From contig OX424568.1 in NCBI GenBank assembly GCA_949152475.1, forward strand, positions 15,413,667-15,477,666: a stretch of DNA of 64,000 nt. Direction: 5' to 3'. Of this stretch, positions 35,979-51,652 are shown one piece after another. Made by a program: the position numbers and the translations under genes. Source of the DNA: Terebella lapidaria (Eukaryota; Annelida; Polychaeta; Terebellida; Terebellidae). Below the pieces are notes generated by a model, which made no database searches, had not been told where the DNA came from, and saw only the letters and a program-made list of their open reading frames with translations. Each line of letters starts with the position of its first letter. Within the stretch, counting starts at the first letter, position 1.

Positions 35979-37012
35979 AACAAACGGAACTGACCAACAT
36001 AGTTGTCGAATTTTCAATTCGTCAACTAATAAAGCTTCGCAAGTAGAAGAGACCCTGCGTATATCCGTTTCATGTACAGGATCTTTGGTTTTTAGATGAA
36101 TGGTGCTCCCTACGCATTTTCGTAAATGTCGATAGTGCTGATATAAAAGAGCCCCTGGCTCGCCAGAGATTGTATTTAAACAAGAGTTTTAGGCTTTGTT
36201 ATATCACTTGTGCATTACTGAGTTAGAAAACCACAGAAATGTTGCTTTAGATCAGTATTCAGATGCATACAAGGTATATTGTATTACTACGCGACCGAGT
36301 GTTGACATTAGAGACGGTACATGTGCACAGGGGGTAATCGTTTCCACATCTTATTGAGTTGTAAACGGGCTGACGAACAGATTTACCCCAGGTCTCTTTA
36401 AGTCTTGATATCTCAGCGAGTTTTCAAGTTATTTTGAACATGAAAAATGCACCTTAAACTAGAAATAACACCGCATTTTTCCACAAAACAGCTTCAAAAT
36501 TCAATGTTCAATGATTTTTTGAAAATTGGATCCAGAGGAAAAATAAATGTATCCATAAAACCCGGAATCCGGATCCGATCCGGATGAAATTTTGTCAGTT
36601 TATGGACCATGATAGTCCGCCACTTTGTAGGAAAAATCAAGCTGAAATATGCACAATAGACCGAAATATAATATAAAATATAAGTTAAATGGAGTTTTCA
36701 ATGTTAAATTCAAATAGCTGTCAAATCCGTAATCCGGGTCCGATCCGGGTCAAAATTATAATGTGTGTATAGGATGTCATTCTACACATGTGACTAAAAT
36801 TTCAAGAGAATTCATTGAAAATTGAACGAGTTATGAATTTTTGAAAAATCGCCCCATGTTAAAGATAGGGATTTTTCGAGTTTTCAAGAATTTTTGATGA
36901 CGTCATCAATAAACCGATTTTCTTCAAAAACTTTCGGTGTCCTTCCTGGGTGAATACCTACCTATCAGAAAAATTTGGTGATGCTCGCACTAAAACTGTG
37001 GCCTGTAACGTG

Positions 37013-37050
<38 letters not shown>

Positions 37051-37053
37051 AAC

Positions 37054-39071
37054 GAGAAAACATTGGCCAGTAGGCCAAAACTTGGCGAAATACATGTATA
37101 ATATCCATACCATATCTATGCTAACACATATGTACTATTATATCGCTAAGTTGCGATCCCGGTCAAAAAATGATATCTATTTTTCTCTACGAGCAATATT
37201 TACTGATATGTAGTCCTTTTTGCTCTTCATTCAATATTTACTTAGATATACTGATTTCAATGTTAAATGGGCGATAATAGAGAAAAATGTCATTTTTTTG
37301 CCTTAAAACACACCAGAATGGCACGATAACGGAAATGTGGGCATTCTGAACTCATTTGCATCAAAAATAATTCTACTTCCGGTTTTGTGTAATTTGACAC
37401 CACAGGTGTAATCTGACACCAAACCATTCTAAGTATACTGGATTATAGCCCTCTGGGTCCGAAAATAACGTCCTTTTTGCTCTACGATCAATATTTACTG
37501 AGATATACTGATTTCAATGTTAAATGGGCGATAATAGGGGAAAATGTCACCTTTTTTGCCTTAAAACACACCAGAATGGCATTATAACTGAACTTTGGGC
37601 ATTCTGAACTCATTTGCTTCAAAAATAATTCTACTTCCGGTTTTGTGTAATTTGACACCACAGGTGTAATCTGATACTAAACCATCCTTAGTATACTGGA
37701 ATATAGCCCTTTGGGTCTGAAAATAACGTCCTTTTTGCTCTACGATCAATATTTACTGAGATATACTGATTTCAATGTTAAATGGGCGATAATAGGGGAA
37801 AATGTCACTTTTTTTGCCTTAAAACACACCAGAATGGCATTATAACTGAACTTTGGGCATTCTGAACTCATTTGCTTCAAAAATAATTCTACTTCCGGTT
37901 TTGTGTAATTTGACACCACAGGTGTAATCTGATACCAAACCATCCTTAATATACTGGAATATAGCCCTTTGGGTCTGAAAATAACGTCCTTTTTGCTCTA
38001 CGATCAATATTTACTGAGATATATTGATTTCAATGTTAATTGGGCGATAATAGGGGAAAATGTCACTTTTTTGCCTTAAAACACACCAGAATGGCATTAT
38101 AACTGAACTTTGGGCATTCTGAACTCATTTGCTTCAAAAATAATTCTACTTCCGGTTTTGTGTAATTTGACACCACAGGTGTAATCTGATACCAAACCAT
38201 CCTTAGTATACTGGAATATAGCCCTTCGGGTCCGAAAATAACGTCCTTTTTGCTCTACGATCAATATTTACTGAGATATACTGATTTCAATGTTAAATGG
38301 GCGATAATAGGGGAAAATGTCACTTTTTTGCCTTAAAACACATCAGAATGGCACGATAACTGAGCTGTGGGCATTCTGAACTCATTTGCATCAAAAATAA
38401 TTCTACTTCCGGTTTTGTGTAATTTGACACCACAGGTGTAATCTGACACCAAACCATTCTAAGTATACTGGATTATAGCCCTCTGGGTCCGAAAATAACG
38501 TCCTTTTTGCTCTACGATCAATATTTACTGAGATATACTGATTTCAATGTAAAATGGGCGATAATAGGGGGGAAATGGGCGATAATAGGGGAAAATGTCA
38601 CTTTTTGGCCTTATTACACACCAGAATGGCATTATAACTGACATGTGGGCATTCTGAACTCATTTGCTTCAAAAATAATTCTACTTCCGGTTTTGTGTAA
38701 TTTGACACCACAGGTGTAATCTGATACCAAACCATCCCTAGTATACTGGTATATAGCCCTTTGGGTCCGAAAATAACGTCCTTTTTGCTCTACGATCAAT
38801 ATTTACTGAGATATACAGTTTTGAATTTAACATTGGCTTAAATGGCAGACGAGTTTCTAACTATTCCTGTGACCTTGACCTTTGACCTTCGACCTTGAAA
38901 AGTTGGGCTGATCTAAGTTAGCATATGGCTGTTATGTGTGGCAAGTTTGGTTTAGATCACACGAGAACTGTGGCCTGTACGATGCGAACAAACAAACAAA
39001 CAGACGGACGGACGGACGGACAAACTCTAGTGACCAACATACTTGGCGAAATTTCTATTTCGCCAAGTAAC
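37054..39071 (+). mobile_element. Helitron-like element X2
   Basis: Same head as X1 with subtype differences (TACATGTATAATATCC, ATCGCTAAGTTGCGATCC). About seven ~257-bp units. The tail hairpin at 39041-39068 is perfect: ACTTGGCGAAAT-ttct-ATTTCGCCAAGT. Flanks again restore an intact A-A junction. Confidence 0.78.
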
Positions 39072-40102
39072 AAACGGAACTGACCAACATAGTTGTCGAA
39101 TTTTCAATTCGTCAACTAATAAAGCTTCGCAAGTAGAAGAGACCCTGCGTATATCCGTTTCATGTACAGGATCTTTGGTTTTTAGATGAATGGTGCTCCC
39201 TACGCATTTTCGTAAATGTCGATAGTGCTGATATAAAAGAGCCCCTGGCTCGCCAGAGATTGTATTTAAACAAGAGTTTTAGGCTTTGTTATATCACTTG
39301 TGCATTACTGAGTTAGAAAACCACAGAAATGTTGCTTTAGATCAGTATTCAGATGCATACAAGGTATATTGTATTACTACGCGACCGAGTGTTGACATTA
39401 GAGACGGTACATGTGCACAGGGGGTAATCGTTTCCACATCTTATTGAGTTGTAAACGGGCTGACGAACAGATTTACCCCAGGTCTCTTTAAGTCTTGATA
39501 TCTCAGCGAGTTTTCAAGTTATTTTGAACATGAAAAATGCACCTTAAACTAGAAATAACACCGCATTTTTCCACAAAACAGCTTCAAAATTCAATGTTCA
39601 ATGATTTTTTGAAAATTGGATCCAGAGGAAAAATAAATGTATCCATAAAACCCGGAATCCGGATCCGATCCGGATGAAATTTTGTCAGTTTATGGACCAT
39701 GATAGTCCGCCACTTTGTAGGAAAAATCAAGCTGAAATATGCACAATAGACCGAAATATAATATAAAATATAAGTTAAATGGAGTTTTCAATGTTAAATT
39801 CAAATAGCTGTCAAATCCGTAATCCGGGTCCGATCCGGGTCAAAATTATAATGTGTGTATAGGATGTCATTCTACACATGTGACTAAAATTTCAAGAGAA
39901 TTCATTGAAAATTGAACGAGTTATGAATTTTTGAAAAATCGCCCCATGTTAAAGATAGGGATTTTTCGAGTTTTCAAGAATTTTTGATGACGTCATCAAT
40001 AAACCGATTTTCTTCAAAAACTTTCGGTGTCCTTCCTGGGTGAATACCTACCTATCAGAAAAATTTGGTGATGCTCGCACTAAAACTGTGGCCTGTAACG
40101 TG

Positions 40103-40148
<46 letters not shown>

Positions 40149-41182
40149 AACAAACGGAACTGACCAACATAGTTGTCGAATTTTCAATTCGTCAACTAAT
40201 AAAGCTTCGCAAGTAGAAGAGACCCTGCGTATATCCGTTTCATGTACAGGATCTTTGGTTTTTAGATGAATGGTGCTCCCTACGCATTTTCGTAAATGTC
40301 GATAGTGCTGATATAAAAGAGCCCCTGGCTCGCCAGAGATTGTATTTAAACAAGAGTTTTAGGCTTTGTTATATCACTTGTGCATTACTGAGTTAGAAAA
40401 CCACAGAAATGTTGCTTTAGATCAGTATTCAGATGCATACAAGGTATATTGTATTACTACGCGACCGAGTGTTGACATTAGAGACGGTACATGTGCACAG
40501 GGGGTAATCGTTTCCACATCTTATTGAGTTGTAAACGGGCTGACGAACAGATTTACCCCAGGTCTCTTTAAGTCTTGATATCTCAGCGAGTTTTCAAGTT
40601 ATTTTGAACATGAAAAATGCACCTTAAACTAGAAATAACACCGCATTTTTCCACAAAACAGCTTCAAAATTCAATGTTCAATGATTTTTTGAAAATTGGA
40701 TCCAGAGGAAAAATAAATGTATCCATAAAACCCGGAATCCGGATCCGATCCGGATGAAATTTTGTCAGTTTATGGACCATGATAGTCCGCCACTTTGTAG
40801 GAAAAATCAAGCTGAAATATGCACAATAGACCGAAATATAATATAAAATATAAGTTAAATGGAGTTTTCAATGTTAAATTCAAATAGCTGTCAAATCCGT
40901 AATCCGGGTCCGATCCGGGTCAAAATTATAATGTGTGTATAGGATGTCATTCTACACATGTGACTAAAATTTCAAGAGAATTCATTGAAAATTGAACGAG
41001 TTATGAATTTTTGAAAAATCGCCCCATGTTAAAGATAGGGATTTTTCGAGTTTTCAAGAATTTTTGATGACGTCATCAATAAACCGATTTTCTTCAAAAA
41101 CTTTCGGTGTCCTTCCTGGGTGAATACCTACCTATCAGAAAAATTTGGTGATGCTCGCACTAAAACTGTGGCCTGTAACGTG

Positions 41183-41228
<46 letters not shown>

Positions 41229-41231
41229 AAC
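39072..41231 (+). repeat. A satellite block, two cores
   Basis: Two ~1080-bp units identical by eye to those at 32.8-37 kb apart from GACA count. Confidence 0.95.
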
Positions 41232-43267
41232 GAGAAAACATTGGCCAGTAGGCCAAAACTTGGCGAAATACATGTATAATATCCATACCATATCTATGCT
41301 AACACATATGTACTATTATATCGGTAAGTTGCGATCCCGGTCAAAAAATTATATCTATTTTTCTCTACGAGCAATATTTACTGATATGTAGTCCTTTTTG
41401 CTCTTCATTCAATATTTACTTAGATATACTGATTTCAATGTTAAATGGGCGATAATAGAGAAAAATGTCATTTTTTTGCCTTGAAACACACCAGAATGGC
41501 ACGATAACGGAAATGTGGGCATTCTGAACTCATTTGCATCAAAAATAATTCTACTTCCGGTTTTGTGTAATTTGAAACCACAGGTGTAATCTGATACCAA
41601 ACCATTCCTAGTATACTGGATTATAGCCCTTTGGGTTCGAAAATAACGTCCTTTTTGCTCTACGATCAATATTTACTGAGATATACTGATTTCAATGTTA
41701 AATGGGCGACAATAGGGGAAATTGTCCCTTTTTGGCCTTAAAACACACCAGAATGGCACGATAACTGAACTGTGGGCATTCTGAACTCATTTGCATCAAA
41801 AATAATTCTACTTCCGGTTTTGTGTAATTTGACACCACAGGTGTAATCTGACACCAAACCATTCTTAGTATAATGGATTATAGCCCTCTGGGTCCGAAAA
41901 TAACGTCCTTTTTGCTCTACGATCAATATTTACTGAGATATATTGATTTCAATGTTAATTGGGCGATAATAGGGGAAAATGTCACTTTTTTGCCTTAAAA
42001 CACACCAGAATGGCATTATAACTGAACTTTGGGCATTCTGAACTCATTTGCTTCAAAAATAATTCTACTTCCGGTTTTGTGTAATTTGACACCACAGGTG
42101 TAATCTGATACCAAACCATCCTTAGTATACTGGAATATAGCCCTTCGGGTCCGAAAATAACGTCCTTTTTGCTCTACGATCAATATTTACTGAGATATAC
42201 TGATTTCAATGTTAAATGGGCGATAATAGGGGAAAATGTCACTTTTTTGCCTTAAAACACATCAGAATGGCACGATAACTGAGCTGTGGGCATTCTGAAC
42301 TCATTTGCATCAAAAATAATTCTACTTCCGGTTTTGTGTAATTTGACACCACAGGTGTAATCTGACACCAAACCATTCTAAGTATACTGGATTATAGCCC
42401 TCTGGGTCCGAAAATAACGTCCTTTTTGCTCTACGATCAATATTTACTGAGATATACTGATTTCAATGTAAAATGGGCGATAATAGGGGGAAATGGGCGA
42501 TAATAGGGGAAAATGTCACTTTTTGGCCTTATTACACACCAGAATGGCATTATAACTGACATGTGGGCATTCTGAACTCATTTGCTTCAAAAATAATTCT
42601 ACTTCCGGTTTTGTGTAATTTGACACCACAGGTGTAATCTGATACCAAACCATCCCTAGTATACTGGTATATAGCCCTTTGGGTCCGAAAATAACGTCCT
42701 TTTTGCTCTACGATCAATATTTACTGAGATATACTGATTTCAATGTAAAATGGGCGATAATAGGGGGGAAATGGGCGATAATAGGGGAAAATGTCACTTT
42801 TTGGCCTTATTACACACCAGAATGGCATTATAACTGACATGTGGGCATTCTGAACTCATTTGCTTCAAAAATAATTCTACTTCCGGTTTTGTGTAATTTG
42901 ACACCACAGGTGTAATCTGATACCAAACCATCCCTAGTATACTGGTATATAGCCCTTTGGGTCCGAAAATAACGTCCTTTTTGCTCTACGATCAATATTT
43001 ACTGAGATATACAGTTTTGAATTTAACATTGGCTTAAATGGCAGACGAGTTTCTAACTATTCCTGTGACCTTGACCTTTGACCTTCGACCTTGAAAAGTT
43101 GGGCTGATCTAAGTTAGCATATGGCTGTTATGTGTGGCAAGTTTGGTTTAGATCACACGAGAACTGTGGCCTGTACGATGCGAACAAACAAACAAACAGA
43201 CGGACGGACGGACGGACAAACTCTAGTGACCAACATACTTGGCGAAATTTCTATTTCGCCAAGTAAC
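41232..43267 (+). mobile_element. Helitron-like element X3
   Basis: Same subtype as X2 (perfect 12-bp hairpin, GGACGGACGGAC microsatellite). About seven ~257-bp units, two of which carry the extra AAATGGGCGATAATAGGGGG duplication. Flanks restore the A-A junction. Confidence 0.78.
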
Positions 43268-44298
43268 AAACGGAACTGACCAACATAGTTGTCGAATTTT
43301 CAATTCGTCAACTAATAAAGCTTCGCAAGTAGAAGAGACCCTGCGTATATCCGTTTCATGTACAGGATCTTTGGTTTTTAGATGAATGGTGCTCCCTACG
43401 CATTTTCGTAAATGTCGATAGTGCTGATATAAAAGAGCCCCTGGCTCGCCAGAGATTGTATTTAAACAAGAGTTTTAGGCTTTGTTATATCACTTGTGCA
43501 TTACTGAGTTAGAAAACCACAGAAATGTTGCTTTAGATCAGTATTCAGATGCATACAAGGTATATTGTATTACTACGCGACCGAGTGTTGACATTAGAGA
43601 CGGTACATGTGCACAGGGGGTAATCGTTTCCACATCTTATTGAGTTGTAAACGGGCTGACGAACAGATTTACCCCAGGTCTCTTTAAGTCTTGATATCTC
43701 AGCGAGTTTTCAAGTTATTTTGAACATGAAAAATGCACCTTAAACTAGAAATAACACCGCATTTTTCCACAAAACAGCTTCAAAATTCAATGTTCAATGA
43801 TTTTTTGAAAATTGGATCCAGAGGAAAAATAAATGTATCCATAAAACCCGGAATCCGGATCCGATCCGGATGAAATTTTGTCAGTTTATGGACCATGATA
43901 GTCCGCCACTTTGTAGGAAAAATCAAGCTGAAATATGCACAATAGACCGAAATATAATATAAAATATAAGTTAAATGGAGTTTTCAATGTTAAATTCAAA
44001 TAGCTGTCAAATCCGTAATCCGGGTCCGATCCGGGTCAAAATTATAATGTGTGTATAGGATGTCATTCTACACATGTGACTAAAATTTCAAGAGAATTCA
44101 TTGAAAATTGAACGAGTTATGAATTTTTGAAAAATCGCCCCATGTTAAAGATAGGGATTTTTCGAGTTTTCAAGAATTTTTGATGACGTCATCAATAAAC
44201 CGATTTTCTTCAAAAACTTTCGGTGTCCTTCCTGGGTGAATACCTACCTATCAGAAAAATTTGGTGATGCTCGCACTAAAACTGTGGCCTGTAACGTG

Positions 44299-44344
<46 letters not shown>

Positions 44345-45378
44345 AACAAACGGAACTGACCAACATAGTTGTCGAATTTTCAATTCGTCAACTAATAAAG
44401 CTTCGCAAGTAGAAGAGACCCTGCGTATATCCGTTTCATGTACAGGATCTTTGGTTTTTAGATGAATGGTGCTCCCTACGCATTTTCGTAAATGTCGATA
44501 GTGCTGATATAAAAGAGCCCCTGGCTCGCCAGAGATTGTATTTAAACAAGAGTTTTAGGCTTTGTTATATCACTTGTGCATTACTGAGTTAGAAAACCAC
44601 AGAAATGTTGCTTTAGATCAGTATTCAGATGCATACAAGGTATATTGTATTACTACGCGACCGAGTGTTGACATTAGAGACGGTACATGTGCACAGGGGG
44701 TAATCGTTTCCACATCTTATTGAGTTGTAAACGGGCTGACGAACAGATTTACCCCAGGTCTCTTTAAGTCTTGATATCTCAGCGAGTTTTCAAGTTATTT
44801 TGAACATGAAAAATGCACCTTAAACTAGAAATAACACCGCATTTTTCCACAAAACAGCTTCAAAATTCAATGTTCAATGATTTTTTGAAAATTGGATCCA
44901 GAGGAAAAATAAATGTATCCATAAAACTCGGAATCCGGATCCGATCCGGATGAAATTTTGTCAGTTTATGGACCATGATAGTCCGCCACTTTGTAGGAAA
45001 AATCAAGCTGAAATATGCACAATAGACCGAAATATAATATAAAATATAAGTTAAATGGAGTTTTCAATGTTAAATTCAAATAGCTGTCAAATCCGTAATC
45101 CGGGTCCGATCCGGGTCAAAATTATAATGTGTGTATAGGATGTCATTCTACACATGTGACTAAAATTTCAAGAGAATTCATTGAAAATTGAACGAGTTAT
45201 GAATTTTTGAAAAATCGCCCCATGTTAAAGATAGGGATTTTTCGAGTTTTCAAGAATTTTTGATGACGTCATCAATAAACCGATTTTCTTCAAAAACTTT
45301 CGGTGTCCTTCCTGGGTGAATACCTACCTATCAGAAAAATTTGGTGATGCTCGCACTAAAACTGTGGCCTGTAACGTG

Positions 45379-45428
<50 letters not shown>

Positions 45429-46462
45429 AACAAACGGAACTGACCAACATAGTTGTCGAATTTTCAATTCGTCAACTAATAAAGCTTCGCAAGTAGAAGA
45501 GACCCTGCGTATATCCGTTTCATGTACAGGATCTTTGGTTTTTAGATGAATGGTGCTCCCTACGCATTTTCGTAAATGTCGATAGTGCTGATATAAAAGA
45601 GCCCCTGGCTCGCCAGAGATTGTATTTAAACAAGAGTTTTAGGCTTTGTTATATCACTTGTGCATTACTGAGTTAGAAAACCACAGAAATGTTGCTTTAG
45701 ATCAGTATTCAGATGCATACAAGGTATATTGTATTACTACGCGACCGAGTGTTGACATTAGAGACGGTACATGTGCACAGGGGGTAATCGTTTCCACATC
45801 TTATTGAGTTGTAAACGGGCTGACGAACAGATTTACCCCAGGTCTCTTTAAGTCTTGATATCTCAGCGAGTTTTCAAGTTATTTTGAACATGAAAAATGC
45901 ACCTTAAACTAGAAATAACACCGCATTTTTCCACAAAACAGCTTCAAAATTCAATGTTCAATGATTTTTTGAAAATTGGATCCAGAGGAAAAATAAATGT
46001 ATCCATAAAACCCGGAATCCGGATCCGATCCGGATGAAATTTTGTCAGTTTATGGACCATGATAGTCCGCCACTTTGTAGGAAAAATCAAGCTGAAATAT
46101 GCACAATAGACCGAAATATAATATAAAATATAAGTTAAATGGAGTTTTCAATGTTAAATTCAAATAGCTGTCAAATCCGTAATCCGGGTCCGATCCGGGT
46201 CAAAATTATAATGTGTGTATAGGATGTCATTCTACACATGTGACTAAAATTTCAAGAGAATTCATTGAAAATTGAACGAGTTATGAATTTTTGAAAAATC
46301 GCCCCATGTTAAAGATAGGGATTTTTCGAGTTTTCAAGAATTTTTGATGACGTCATCAATAAACCGATTTTCTTCAAAAACTTTCGGTGTCCTTCCTGGG
46401 TGAATACCTACCTATCAGAAAAATTTGGTGATGCTCGCACTAAAACTGTGGCCTGTAACGTG

Positions 46463-46508
<46 letters not shown>

Positions 46509-47542
46509 AACAAACGGAACTGACCAACATAGTTGTCGAATTTTCAATTCGTCAACTAATAAAGCTTCGCAAGTAGAAGAGACCCTGCGTATATCCGTTT
46601 CATGTACAGGATCTTTGGTTTTTAGATGAATGGTGCTCCCTACGCATTTTCGTAAATGTCGATAGTGCTGATATAAAAGAGCCCCTGGCTCGCCAGAGAT
46701 TGTATTTAAACAAGAGTTTTAGGCTTTGTTATATCACTTGTGCATTACTGAGTTAGAAAACCACAGAAATGTTGCTTTAGATCAGTATTCAGATGCATAC
46801 AAGGTATATTGTATTACTACGCGACCGAGTGTTGACATTAGAGACGGTACATGTGCACAGGGGGTAATCGTTTCCACATCTTATTGAGTTGTAAACGGGC
46901 TGACGAACAGATTTACCCCAGGTCTCTTTAAGTCTTGATATCTCAGCGAGTTTTCAAGTTATTTTGAACATGAAAAATGCACCTTAAACTAGAAATAACA
47001 CCGCATTTTTCCACAAAACAGCTTCAAAATTCAATGTTCAATGATTTTTTGAAAATTGGATCCAGAGGAAAAATAAATGTATCCATAAAACCCGGAATCC
47101 GGATCCGATCCGGATGAAATTTTGTCAGTTTATGGACCATGATAGTCCGCCACTTTGTAGGAAAAATCAAGCTGAAATATGCACAATAGACCGAAATATA
47201 ATATAAAATATAAGTTAAATGGAGTTTTCAATGTTAAATTCAAATAGCTGTCAAATCCGTAATCCGGGTCCGATCCGGGTCAAAATTATAATGTGTGTAT
47301 AGGATGTCATTCTACACATGTGACTAAAATTTCAAGAGAATTCATTGAAAATTGAACGAGTTATGAATTTTTGAAAAATCGCCCCATGTTAAAGATAGGG
47401 ATTTTTCGAGTTTTCAAGAATTTTTGATGACGTCATCAATAAACCGATTTTCTTCAAAAACTTTCGGTGTCCTTCCTGGGTGAATACCTACCTATCAGAA
47501 AAATTTGGTGATGCTCGCACTAAAACTGTGGCCTGTAACGTG

Positions 47543-47584
<42 letters not shown>

Positions 47585-47587
47585 AAC
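43268..47587 (+). repeat. A satellite block, four cores
   Basis: Four ~1080-bp units. A single base difference (AAAACTCGGAATCC near 44926 where other copies have AAAACCCGG) is the only substitution I noticed among the A copies; GACA counts vary. Confidence 0.95.
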
Positions 47588-50571
47588 GAGAAAACATTGG
47601 CCAGTAGGCCAAAACTTGGCGAAATACTTGTATAATATCCATACCATATCTATGCTAACACATATGTACCATTATCATGATTATATCAGTAAGTTGTGAT
47701 CCCGGTCAAAATATGATATCTGTTTTTCTCTATGAGCAATATTTACTGAAATGTAGTAATCTTTATGTCCAATGGACAATAATAGCCGACATGGTCACTT
47801 TTTGGCCTTTAAACACATAATAATGGCACCGTAACTGAAGTGTGGTCATGCTGAATACATTTGCTTGAAAAATAATTCTACTTTTGGTTTGGTGTAATTT
47901 GACACCACAAGTATAATCTAGCGTGTTTTGTTCTACGATCAATATTTACTGAGATATACTGATTTCAATGTTAAGAATGTAACTTTTTGGCCTTAAAACA
48001 CACCAGAATAACATGATAACTGAACCATGGGCATTCTGAACTCATTCGCTTGAAAAAAAATTTTACTTCCGGTTTTGTGTAATTTGACACCACAGGTGCA
48101 ATCTGATACCAAACCATCCATACCATAGTGGAATATAACCCTCTGGGTCTGAAAATAACGCTCTTTTTGCTCTACGATCAATATTTACTGAGATATACTG
48201 ATTTCAATGTTGAATGGGCGATAATAGGGGGGAATGTCACTTTCTGGCCTTAAAACAAACCAGAATAGCACGATAACTGAACTGTGAGCATTCTGAACTC
48301 ACTTGCTTAAAAAAAAATTCTACTTCCGGTTTTGTGTAATTTGACACCACAGGTGTAATCTGATACCAAACCATCCCTAGTGTAATGGAGTATAGCCCTT
48401 TGGGTCCGAAAATAACGTCCTTTTTGCTCTACGATCAATATTTACTGAGATATACTGATTTCAATGTAAAATGGGCGATAATAGGGGGAAATGGGCGATA
48501 ATAGGGGAAAATGTCAATTTTTGGCCTTATAACACACCAGAATGGCATTATAACTGAAATGTGGACATTCTGAATTCATTTGCTTCTAAAATAATTCTAC
48601 TTCCGGTTTTGTGTAATTTGACACCACAGGTGTAATCTGATACCAAACCATCCCTAGTATACTGGTATAAAGCCCTTTGGGTCCGAAAATAGCGTTCTTT
48701 TTGCTCTACGATCAATATTTACTGAGATATACTGATTTCAGTGTTAAATGGGCGATAATAGGGGAAAATGTCACTTCTTGGCCTTATAACACACCAGAAT
48801 GGCCTTATAGCTGAAATGTGTACATTCTTAACTCATTTTCTTCTAAAATAATTCTACTTCCGGTTTTGTGTAACTTGACACCACAGGTGTAATCTGATAC
48901 AAAACCATTCCTATTATACTGGATTATAGCCCTCTGGGTCCGAAAATAACGTCCATTTTGCTCTACGATCAATATTTACTGAGATATACTGATTTCAGTG
49001 TTGAATGGGCGATAATAGGGGAAAATGTCACTTTTTGGCCTTAAAACACACCAGAATGACAGGATAAATGAACTGTGGGCATTCTGAACTCATTTGCATC
49101 AAAAATAATTATAATTCCGGTTTTGTGTAATTTTGACACCACAGGTGTAATCTGATACCAAACCATCCCTAGTAAAATAGAGTATAGCCCTTTGGGTCCG
49201 AAAATAACGTCCTTTTTGCTCTACAATCAATATTTACTGAGATATACTGATTTCAATGTAAACTGGGCGATAATAGGGGGAAATGGGCGATAATAGGGGA
49301 AAATGTCAACTTTTGGCCTAATAACACAACAGAATGGCATTATAACTGAAATGTGGACATTCTGAATTCATTTGCTTCTAAAATAATTCTACTTCCGGTT
49401 TTGTGTAATTTGATACCACAGGTGTAATCTGATACCAAACCATCCCTAGTATACTGGTATAAAGCCCTTTGGGTCCGAAAATAGCGTCCTTTTTGCTCTA
49501 CGATCAATATTTACTGAGATATACTGATTTCAATGTAAAATGGGCGATAATAGGGGAAAATGTCAATGTTTGGCCTTATAACACACCAGAATGTCATTAT
49601 AGCTGAAATATGGACATTCTTAACTCATTTTCTTCTAAAAGAATTCTACTTCCGGTTTTGTGTAACTTGACACCACAGGTGTAATCTGATACAAAACCAT
49701 TCCTATTATACTGGATTATAGCCCTCTGGGTCCGAAAATAACGTCCTTTTTGCTATACGATCAATATTTACTGAGATATACTGATTTCAGTGTTGAATGG
49801 GTGATAATAGGGGAAAATGTCACTTTTTGGCCTTAAAACACACCAGAATGACAGGATAACTGAACTGTGGGCATTCTGAACTCATTTGCATCAAAAATAA
49901 TTCTACTTCCGGTTTTGTGTAATTTGACACCACAGGTGTAATCTGATACCAAACCATCCCTAGTATAATGGAGTATAGCCCTTTGGGTCCGAAAATAACG
50001 TCCTTTTTGCTCTACGATCAATATTTACTGAGATATACTGATTTCAATGTAAAATGGGCGATAATAGGGGGAAATGGGCGATAATAGGGGAAAATGTCAA
50101 TTTTTGGCCTCATAACACACCAGAATGGCATTATAACTGAAATGTGGACATTCTGAACTCATTTGCTTCTAAAATAATTCTATTTCCGGTTTTGTGTAAT
50201 TTGACACCACAGGTGTAATCTGATACCAAACCATCCCTAGTATACTGGTATAAAGCCCTCTGGGTCTGAAAATAACGTCCTTTTTGCTCTACGATCAATA
50301 TTTACTGAGATATACAGTTTTGAATTTAACATTGGCTTAAATGGCAGAAAAGATTCTAACTATTCCTGTGACCTTGACCTTTGACCTTTGACCTTGAAAA
50401 GTTGGGCTGATCTAAGTTAGCCTATGGCTGTTATGTGTGGCAAGTTTGGTTTAGATCACACGAGAACTGTGGCCTGTACGATGCGAACAAACAAACAAAC
50501 AGACAGACAGACGGACAGACAAACTCTAGTGACCAACATACTTGGCAAAATCGAAGATTTCGCCAAGTAAC
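47588..50571 (+). mobile_element. Helitron-like element X4 (subtype of X1)
   Basis: It shares with X1 the diagnostic head (TACTTGTATAATATCC, TATCAGTAAGTTGTGATCC) and the imperfect hairpin (ACTTGGCAAAATC-gaa-GATTTCGCCAAGT). It has about ten ~257-bp units, one more than X1. Flanks restore the A-A junction. Confidence 0.78.
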
Positions 50572-51602
50572 AAACGGAACTGACCAACATAGTTGTCGAA
50601 TTTTCAATTCGTCAACTAATAAAGCTTCGCAAGTAGAAGAGACCCTGCGTATATCCGTTTCATGTACAGGATCTTTGGTTTTTAGATGAATGGTGCTCCC
50701 TACGCATTTTCGTAAATGTCGATAGTGCTGATATAAAAGAGCCCCTGGCTCGCCAGAGATTGTATTTAAACAAGAGTTTTAGGCTTTGTTATATCACTTG
50801 TGCATTACTGAGTTAGAAAACCACAGAAATGTTGCTTTAGATCAGTATTCAGATGCATACAAGGTATATTGTATTACTACGCGACCGAGTGTTGACATTA
50901 GAGACGGTACATGTGCACAGGGGGTAATCGTTTCCACATCTTATTGAGTTGTAAACGGGCTGACGAACAGATTTACCCCAGGTCTCTTTAAGTCTTGATA
51001 TCTCAGCGAGTTTTCAAGTTATTTTGAACATGAAAAATGCACCTTAAACTAGAAATAACACCGCATTTTTCCACAAAACAGCTTCAAAATTCAATGTTCA
51101 ATGATTTTTTGAAAATTGGATCCAGAGGAAAAATAAATGTATCCATAAAACCCGGAATCCGGATCCGATCCGGATGAAATTTTGTCAGTTTATGGACCAT
51201 GATAGTCCGCCACTTTGTAGGAAAAATCAAGCTGAAATATGCACAATAGACCGAAATATAATATAAAATATAAGTTAAATGGAGTTTTCAATGTTAAATT
51301 CAAATAGCTGTCAAATCCGTAATCCGGGTCCGATCCGGGTCAAAATTATAATGTGTGTATAGGATGTCATTCTACACATGTGACTAAAATTTCAAGAGAA
51401 TTCATTGAAAATTGAACGAGTTATGAATTTTTGAAAAATCGCCCCATGTTAAAGATAGGGATTTTTCGAGTTTTCAAGAATTTTTGATGACGTCATCAAT
51501 AAACCGATTTTCTTCAAAAACTTTCGGTGTCCTTCCTGGGTGAATACCTACCTATCAGAAAAATTTGGTGATGCTCGCACTAAAACTGTGGCCTGTAACG
51601 TG

Positions 51603-51652
<50 letters not shown>

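Larger units (their letters stand above)
32754..37053 (+). repeat. A satellite block, four cores, ~1080-bp unit
   Basis: Each unit holds the hairpin tail (GGAACTGACCAACATAG...), a ~205-bp flank with TATAAAA, and the A core ending in GTGGCCTGTAACGTGCAAAC and (GACA)n. Units start at 32758, 33830, 34910 and 35986. I saw no substitutions between them; only the GACA count varies. The A core contains two diverged CCGATCCGG-bearing sub-repeats about 160 bp apart. Confidence 0.95.
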